A stretch of 8,465 bases of DNA from Candidatus Nanoarchaeia archaeon (GTDB lineage: Archaea > Nanoarchaeota > Nanoarchaeia > SCGC-AAA011-G17 > JAFCDX01), in NCBI GenBank assembly GCA_028717785.1, contig JAQUND010000065.1, forward strand, positions 1 through 8,465. The letters are read 5' to 3'. Shown piece after piece: positions 5,789-8,465 of this stretch. Under the pieces are notes generated by a model, which was given only the letters and a program-made list of their open reading frames with translations, was not told the origin of the DNA and ran no database searches. How positions within the stretch are numbered: the stretch's first letter is position 1; every line of letters begins with the position of its first letter. The position numbers and the translations under genes were made by a program.

Positions 5789-6126
5789 ATTTGTTCTAAT
5801 AAATCACAAAGTTCTCTTCTTTTTTTAATACCTTCAAAAAAATGTCTTCCAGGTAAAAATTTGAATGTATTTTGTTTTTGTAATTTTTTAATATGTTTTA
5901 TTGTATTTAATGAATAAGTTTTTTCAATTTTTAATCTTTCTTCATTATAATCTGGATGAGCTGGATGAATTATAACATTTCTATTATTTAAATATTTTTT
6001 AACTTCTTCTATACGATTTTCTAATATATATAAATTAAGTGAATTTAAATGAGAAGAAACTTCATAAATAAATCCTATTGAAACTAAACCTGTAATACCA
6101 TAAAATAAAATATCCTTACTTTCCAT
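5785..6126 (-). CDS. Unrecognised 113-residue protein with an N-terminal membrane segment
   Basis: I do not recognise a family. Residues 5-22 (DILFYGITGLVSIGFIYE) are hydrophobic and probably form a single membrane anchor. The rest is cytosolic-looking and rich in Lys, Glu and Asn: LYILENRIEEVKKYLNNRNV, then HPAHPDYNEERLKIEKTYSLNTIKH, then a basic tail FLPGRHFFEGIKKRRELCDLLEQI. The HPAHPDY and PGRHFFEG segments are candidate conserved motifs because they interrupt otherwise helical sequence with His/Pro/Gly. There is no lipobox, so it is not an LspA substrate. Its start has a TATA-like element 24 bases upstream, predicting a leader of only a few bases. Its stop overlaps the gltX stop on the other strand. 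Confidence 0.7.
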   Translation of the reverse strand: MESKDILFYGITGLVSIGFIYEVSSHLNSLNLYILENRIEEVKKYLNNRNVIIHPAHPDYNEERLKIEKTYSLNTIKHIKKLQKQNTFKFLPGRHFFEGIKKRRELCDLLEQI

Positions 6127-6150
6127 TTTACATCAATAATATTAAAAAAT

Positions 6151-6160
6151 TATTTAAAAT
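6151..6160 (-). promoter_or_regulatory. Probable TATA box of the 113-residue membrane-anchored protein gene
   Basis: The reverse strand reads ATTTTAAATA. The octamer TTTAAATA leaves 24 bases before the ATG at 6126. The surrounding sequence is very AT-rich, so the exact element is uncertain. Confidence 0.45.
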
Positions 6161-6168
6161 TAACCTAA

Positions 6169-6186
6169 GGAAAAGCTTTTTAAATA
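6169..6186 (+). promoter_or_regulatory. BRE/TATA promoter of the ribosomal protein operon
   Basis: GGAAAAGC (6169-6176) followed by TTTTTAAATA (6177-6186) has the form of a TFB recognition element plus TATA box. Transcription is predicted near 6208, giving a leader of about 24 bases. GAAAG-type sequence also precedes the TATA boxes at 2596 and 7816. Confidence 0.65.
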
Positions 6187-6222
6187 CTGAATATCTCAAA
6201 AATATACAAAATAATGACTTAA

Positions 6223-6227
6223 GAGGA
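6223..6227 (+). promoter_or_regulatory. Shine-Dalgarno site GAGGA of rpl7ae
   Basis: GAGGA ends 4 bases before the ATG at 6232 and fixes the start of L7Ae. It directly follows a two-codon ATG-ACT-TAA mini-frame at 6214-6222 in the leader. Confidence 0.6.
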
Positions 6228-6231
6228 AAAA

Positions 6232-6579
6232 ATGAATCTTAATGAAGAATCACCAAAGGATATAATTGAGAAGGCTTATGAGGCTATCGAACAAGCTAAA
6301 AAGTCAGGTAAAATTAAAAAGGGTTCTAACGAAGCTACTAAAGTTATTGAAAGAGGAACAGCTAAATTGGTTGTTGTAGCAAGAGATGTTGAACCAAAAG
6401 AAATTATAATGCATTTCCCAGCTTTATGTAAGGAAAAAAATATTCCTTTAGTAATAGTTCCTTCTAAAGAAGAACTTGGAGCTGCAGCAGGACTTAATAT
6501 TAAAACAGCAGCAGTTGCAATAATACAAGAGGGAGATTCAAAAAAGACAATCAAATATATTACTGATAATCTAAAATAA
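6232..6579 (+). CDS. rpl7ae: Ribosomal protein L7Ae (kink-turn binder)
   Basis: L7Ae binds kink-turns in 23S rRNA. In archaea it is also a core protein of C/D and H/ACA guide RNPs and of RNase P. The 115-residue product is of normal length. KKGSNEATKVIERG at 29-42 is the RNA-binding signature, with N33, E34 and K37 at the positions that contact the sheared G-A pairs. VVVARDVEPKEIIMHFPALCKEKNIPLVIVPSKEELGAAAG at about 47-87 gives the central sheet and the loop that reads the kink-turn. The start has a Shine-Dalgarno site. It opens a four-gene rightward unit with S28e and L24e, which matches the conserved archaeal order. Confidence 0.97.
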   Translation: MNLNEESPKDIIEKAYEAIEQAKKSGKIKKGSNEATKVIERGTAKLVVVARDVEPKEIIMHFPALCKEKNIPLVIVPSKEELGAAAGLNIKTAAVAIIQEGDSKKTIKYITDNLK

Positions 6580-6588
6580 TTCTAAAAT

Positions 6589-6930
6589 ATGGCAGATAAA
6601 AAAGTTTCTAAAAAAGAGATAAAATCTCAGAAGAAAGAAAAACGTAAAGAAAAGAAATCTATGCAAATAGAGAAGATTAAAGTAGAAAAAGAAGTAACAG
6701 TTAGTGGTAGTTTATTTACAAATGCTTATCCTGCTAGAGTTGAAGAATTAGTTGGAAGAACTGGTATGAGAGGAGAAGCTACTCAAGTTAGATGTAAAAT
6801 TTTAGAAGGTCGTGATTCTGGTAAAGTTTTAAGAAGAAATGTTAAGGGTCCAATAAGAATTGGAGATATATTAATGTTAAGAGAAACTGAAATTGAAGCA
6901 AGAAAGTTATCTCAAGGTAAGAAAAGATGA
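6589..6930 (+). CDS. rps28e: Ribosomal protein S28e with a long basic N-terminal extension
   Basis: S28e is a small-subunit OB-fold protein near the mRNA exit and E site. The conserved core covers residues 47-106: [23 protein letters not shown], then [20 protein letters not shown] and the diagnostic end [17 protein letters not shown]. Archaeal S28e is usually about 70 residues, but this one is 113 because some 46 residues precede the core. Residues 1-34 are very rich in Lys and Glu ([18 protein letters not shown]), followed by [13 protein letters not shown]. The first ATG lies 9 bases after the L7Ae stop and has no clear Shine-Dalgarno site, so an internal start at M25 (6661) is possible. That shorter form would still carry 22 extra residues. 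It overlaps rpl24e in ATGA. Confidence 0.94.
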   Translation: MADKKVSKKEIKSQKKEKRKEKKSMQIEKIKVEKEVTVSGSLFTNAYPARVEELVGRTGMRGEATQVRCKILEGRDSGKVLRRNVKGPIRIGDILMLRETEIEARKLSQGKKR

Positions 6931-7142
6931 AATGTTCATTTTGTGATAAGGAAATTGCAAAAGGTACAGGTAAAATATTTGTAAGAAAAGATGCTAAAGT
7001 ATTTAATTTTCATGCTAAAAAATGTGAAAGAAACATGTTAAATCTTCATAGAGATGCAAGAAAATTTAAATGGACTAATTCTTTTGTTAAAGGTACAGTT
7101 GTTACTAATAAGAAAGAAGCAAGTAAAAAAGAAGCTAAATAA
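6927..7142 (+). CDS. rpl24e: Ribosomal protein L24e with an altered zinc ligand
   Basis: L24e is a small zinc-ribbon protein of the large subunit. The 71 residues begin with [22 protein letters not shown], followed by [26 protein letters not shown], both characteristic. The usual zinc site is C-x2-C...C-x3-C, with the second half normally FCSSKC. Here C3, C6 and C33 are kept, but the third ligand is H29 (FHAKKC), giving a CCHC site that could still bind zinc. The tail after KWT (51-71) is longer and basic, ending [10 protein letters not shown]. The start overlaps the S28e stop (ATGA), implying translational coupling. Confidence 0.95.
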   Translation: MKCSFCDKEIAKGTGKIFVRKDAKVFNFHAKKCERNMLNLHRDARKFKWTNSFVKGTVVTNKKEASKKEAK

Positions 7143-7156
7143 ATTTATAAAATTCT

Positions 7157-7519
7157 ATGAAAATAATAAATTTTGATTGGAATAGTTTTTGGATTATATT
7201 ACCTAAACAATTAAATGAAAATCAAAATGAATATTTAGAAAAGGCAAAAAAATGTTTAGATAAATTTTATAGAACTTATAATACTAGTGAACCAATAGAT
7301 ATATTTTGGATGATTAAAGGGCATTTAGAATGTTTAATGGAAGAAGGTAATTTTTCTGAAATGGATTTAGAAATGAATTGTGATGTTAAATATAAAGTTC
7401 GTCCAGATGGAATAAAGGATATACCTGCTGGAATTTGGGTTTATTCTCATAGAATTGAAAATAGAAAACCACAAGTTGATTTTCTTAAGAAAAAATGGAC
7501 TGAATTTGAATATAATTAA
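7157..7519 (+). CDS. Unrecognised 120-residue protein at the end of the ribosomal operon
   Basis: No family is recognised. The gene begins 14 bases after the L24e stop, with no Shine-Dalgarno site and no correctly spaced TATA box, so it is probably read from the operon. The product is soluble and rich in aromatic residues: NFDWNSFWIILP at 5-16, a helix about NENQNEYLEKAKKCLDKFYRTY (20-41), DIFWMIKGHLECLMEEGNFSEMDLEMN (48-74), then KVRPDGIKDIPAGIWVYSHRIENRKPQVDFLKKKW (80-114). Three cysteines (C33, C59, C75) are scattered and form no obvious metal site. It occupies the place where many euryarchaea carry ndk, but it lacks the NDK active-site pattern (no NxxHGSDS), so it is not a divergent NDK. 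Its stop overlaps that of the convergent gene. Confidence 0.75.
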   Translation: MKIINFDWNSFWIILPKQLNENQNEYLEKAKKCLDKFYRTYNTSEPIDIFWMIKGHLECLMEEGNFSEMDLEMNCDVKYKVRPDGIKDIPAGIWVYSHRIENRKPQVDFLKKKWTEFEYN

Positions 7520-7752
7520 AAAAAAGAATTGTACCAAGCTTCGGATGAAGAATATTTTCCTTGTGGAGAAATATATTTTTCAAAATCTCTTTCAATTTGT
7601 TCTTTTAATTCATTTTTTAATTTATCATAAGGAATTCCTTCTTCTGCATTTTTTTCCATTATCATTAATAAACAAAAACTACCTTCTTCTTTTACAAATA
7701 AAGGTTCTTTTCTAGGTATTTTATCAGCTAAATTTGCCAAGTCTCTTGTCAT
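7516..7752 (-). CDS. Unrecognised 78-residue protein
   Basis: No family is recognised. The product is small and soluble. It starts with MTRDLANLADKIPRKEPLF, then KEEGSFCLLMIMEKNAEEGIPYDKL, a charged helix KNELKEQIERDFEKYI (45-60), and an aromatic tail SSSEAWYNSFF. The composition (balanced Lys/Glu, an ordered-looking helix) is that of a real protein; the rightward frame opposite is Leu/Phe-rich and looks spurious. Support for the start comes from a TATA-like CTTAAATA on the same strand at 7774-7781, exactly 21 bases upstream, which predicts a leaderless mRNA. It is transcribed against the ribosomal operon and divergently from infB. It may be a DPANN-specific protein; function unknown. Confidence 0.7.
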   Translation of the reverse strand: MTRDLANLADKIPRKEPLFVKEEGSFCLLMIMEKNAEEGIPYDKLKNELKEQIERDFEKYISPQGKYSSSEAWYNSFF

Positions 7753-7773
7753 ATTTTATTTAATTTTAAAGAA

Positions 7774-7781
7774 TATTTAAG
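7774..7781 (-). promoter_or_regulatory. Probable TATA box of the 78-residue protein gene
   Basis: The reverse strand reads CTTAAATA, leaving 21 bases before the ATG at 7752, which is the leaderless geometry. It is a weaker match than TTTATAAA, in AT-rich surroundings. Confidence 0.5.
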
Positions 7782-7808
7782 CTTTATTATAATTAACTAT
7801 ATACTATA

Positions 7809-7825
7809 GAAAGCATTTATAAATA
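7809..7825 (+). promoter_or_regulatory. BRE/TATA promoter of infB (leaderless)
   Basis: GAAAGC (7809-7814) precedes the octamer TTTATAAA (7816-7823). There are 21 bases between the octamer and the ATG at 7845. infB therefore has its own promoter and is not simply the end of the ribosomal operon. Confidence 0.72.
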
Positions 7826-7844
7826 AAAACTAATTCTCTATTTT

Positions 7845-8465
7845 ATGATACGTCAACCTATAGTTACTATAATGGGCCATGTAGATCATGGTAAAACAAG
7901 TATTCTAGATTCTATTAATGAGACTGTTGTTGCTAAATCTGAAGCAGGGGGAATTACTCAAAGAATTTCTTCAATTATAATTCCATTAGATACTATAAAA
8001 AAGGTATGTGGTAAAATACTAACAACTGAATTAAAAATTCCTGGTTTATTATTTATTGATACACCTGGACATGCAGCTTTTAATAATTTAAGAAAACGTG
8101 GTGGTAACTTAGCAGATATTGCTATTTTAGTTGTTGATATTAATGAAGGTTTAAAGCCACAAACACTTGAATCAATAGAAGTACTAAAACAATATAAAAC
8201 TCCTTTTATTATTGCACTAAATAAAATAGATTTAATTAATGGTTTTAGAACTCAAGATAAATTTTTATTAGAAACTATAAATTTACAAAATGAACGTTAT
8301 CAAAAAGAATTAGATGAAAAGTTATATAGAATAGTTGAAAAATTATATGAACTTGGATTTAATGCAGATAGATTTGATAGAGTTTCTGATTACACTCAAC
8401 AAATAGCAATGGTTCCATGTTCAGCAAAAACAAAAGATGGATTAGCTGAATTATTAATGTTAATA
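7845..8465 (+). CDS. infB: Translation initiation factor IF2 / aIF5B (N-terminal part, runs off window)
   Basis: This GTPase promotes subunit joining and placement of initiator tRNA. The visible 207 residues are the G domain: GHVDHGKT at 11-18 (P-loop), AGGITQ at 34-39 (switch I), DTPGH at 72-76 (switch II), NKID at 126-129 and SAK at 193-195. RKRGGNLADIAILVVDINEG (84-102) is typical of the archaeal/eukaryotic aIF5B branch, as is the insertion around 135-185. The protein starts directly with the G domain, as archaeal forms do. After the switch I Thr the sequence reads QRISS, where the commoner form is QHIGA, a mild departure. No intein is seen in this part. The frame is open to the window end, so the remaining domains lie outside. 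Confidence 0.96.
   Translation, partial: MIRQPIVTIMGHVDHGKTSILDSINETVVAKSEAGGITQRISSIIIPLDTIKKVCGKILTTELKIPGLLFIDTPGHAAFNNLRKRGGNLADIAILVVDINEGLKPQTLESIEVLKQYKTPFIIALNKIDLINGFRTQDKFLLETINLQNERYQKELDEKLYRIVEKLYELGFNADRFDRVSDYTQQIAMVPCSAKTKDGLAELLMLI

Noticed and set aside
6208..6231. Possible kink-turn in the rpl7ae leader for L7Ae self-regulation
   Set aside because: Such self-regulation is known in another archaeon, and UGA and GA elements occur here, but no flanking helix of useful length can be paired in the short leader.
6276..6554. Reverse-strand open frame of 92 codons inside rpl7ae
   Set aside because: It lies wholly within the certain L7Ae gene and has no supporting start signal or recognisable motif.
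7144..7151. TTTATAAA octamer just before the 7157 gene
   Set aside because: The usual 21-22 base spacing would start transcription inside that gene near 7173, with no in-frame start there. It is more likely a chance AT-rich match in an operon spacer.
7157..7519. Divergent nucleoside diphosphate kinase
   Set aside because: The position fits ndk, but the active-site NxxHGSD pattern and the N-terminal MIKPD-type motif are absent.
7455..7715. Rightward open frame of 86 codons crossing the 7516-7752 gene
   Set aside because: Its Leu/Phe/Asn-rich composition is typical of antisense to Lys/Glu-rich coding sequence, it starts inside the 120-residue gene, and the opposite frame has a promoter at the expected spacing.
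7781..7814. Imperfect hairpin (GCTTT...AAAGC with inner CTATA/TATAG) before infB
   Set aside because: The inner and outer arms do not stack without a large one-sided bulge, and the sequence is explained by two promoters in AT-rich DNA.

Overview
The window is strongly AT-rich and reads as archaeal, most likely a small-genome DPANN archaeon (Woesearchaeota/Pacearchaeota-like; this placement is inferred). The evidence is a ribosomal cluster of L7Ae, S28e and L24e followed by archaeal IF2 (aIF5B), a GlnRS-type archaeal glutamyl-tRNA synthetase, TATA-box promoters in place of bacterial -35/-10 elements, and very tight packing. The standard genetic code fits: TGA acts as a stop at 360-362, 1246-1248 and 6928-6930. 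No rRNA, tRNA, CRISPR array or insertion sequence was seen, and no gene-free stretch reaches 300 bases.

Layout. 1-59 (-) is the first 19 codons of a gene leaving the window. 114-802 (+) is a two-gene unit: a small coiled-coil protein overlapping a lipoprotein signal peptidase (lspA), which is unexpected in an archaeon. 841-1248 (+) is an unknown protein that converges on and overlaps a SAM-dependent methyltransferase at 1236-1838 (-). 1888-2574 (-) is an AlkD-type HEAT-repeat DNA glycosylase, divergent from 2633-3631 (+), a GAF-like plus GGDEF protein. 3634-4092 (-) is a stand-alone PUA-like RNA-binding protein, divergent from gltX at 4127-5788 (+). 5785-6126 (-) is an unknown protein with one N-terminal membrane segment. 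6232-7142 (+) is rpl7ae-rps28e-rpl24e, followed by an unknown gene at 7157-7519. 7516-7752 (-) is a second small unknown, and 7845-8465 (+) is the start of infB, which runs off the window.

Regulation is unusually easy to read. Most first genes are predicted to be leaderless, with a TATA octamer (usually TTTATAAA) ending 21-22 bases before the ATG. The coiled-coil/lspA unit, the GGDEF gene and the ribosomal operon instead have a short leader with a Shine-Dalgarno site. Divergent pairs share or interleave their TATA boxes, and convergent pairs meet with overlapping or abutting stop codons, leaving no room for separate terminators.

Functionally the window mixes translation (gltX, L7Ae, S28e, L24e, IF2, the PUA protein), DNA repair, and two bacterial-type functions rare in archaea (LspA and GGDEF). 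The strongest leads are the GGDEF protein, whose signature loop carries one extra residue while its inhibitory RxxD site is kept; LspA; a Cys-to-His change in the L24e zinc site; the loss of ndk from its usual place; and the uniform promoter geometry.
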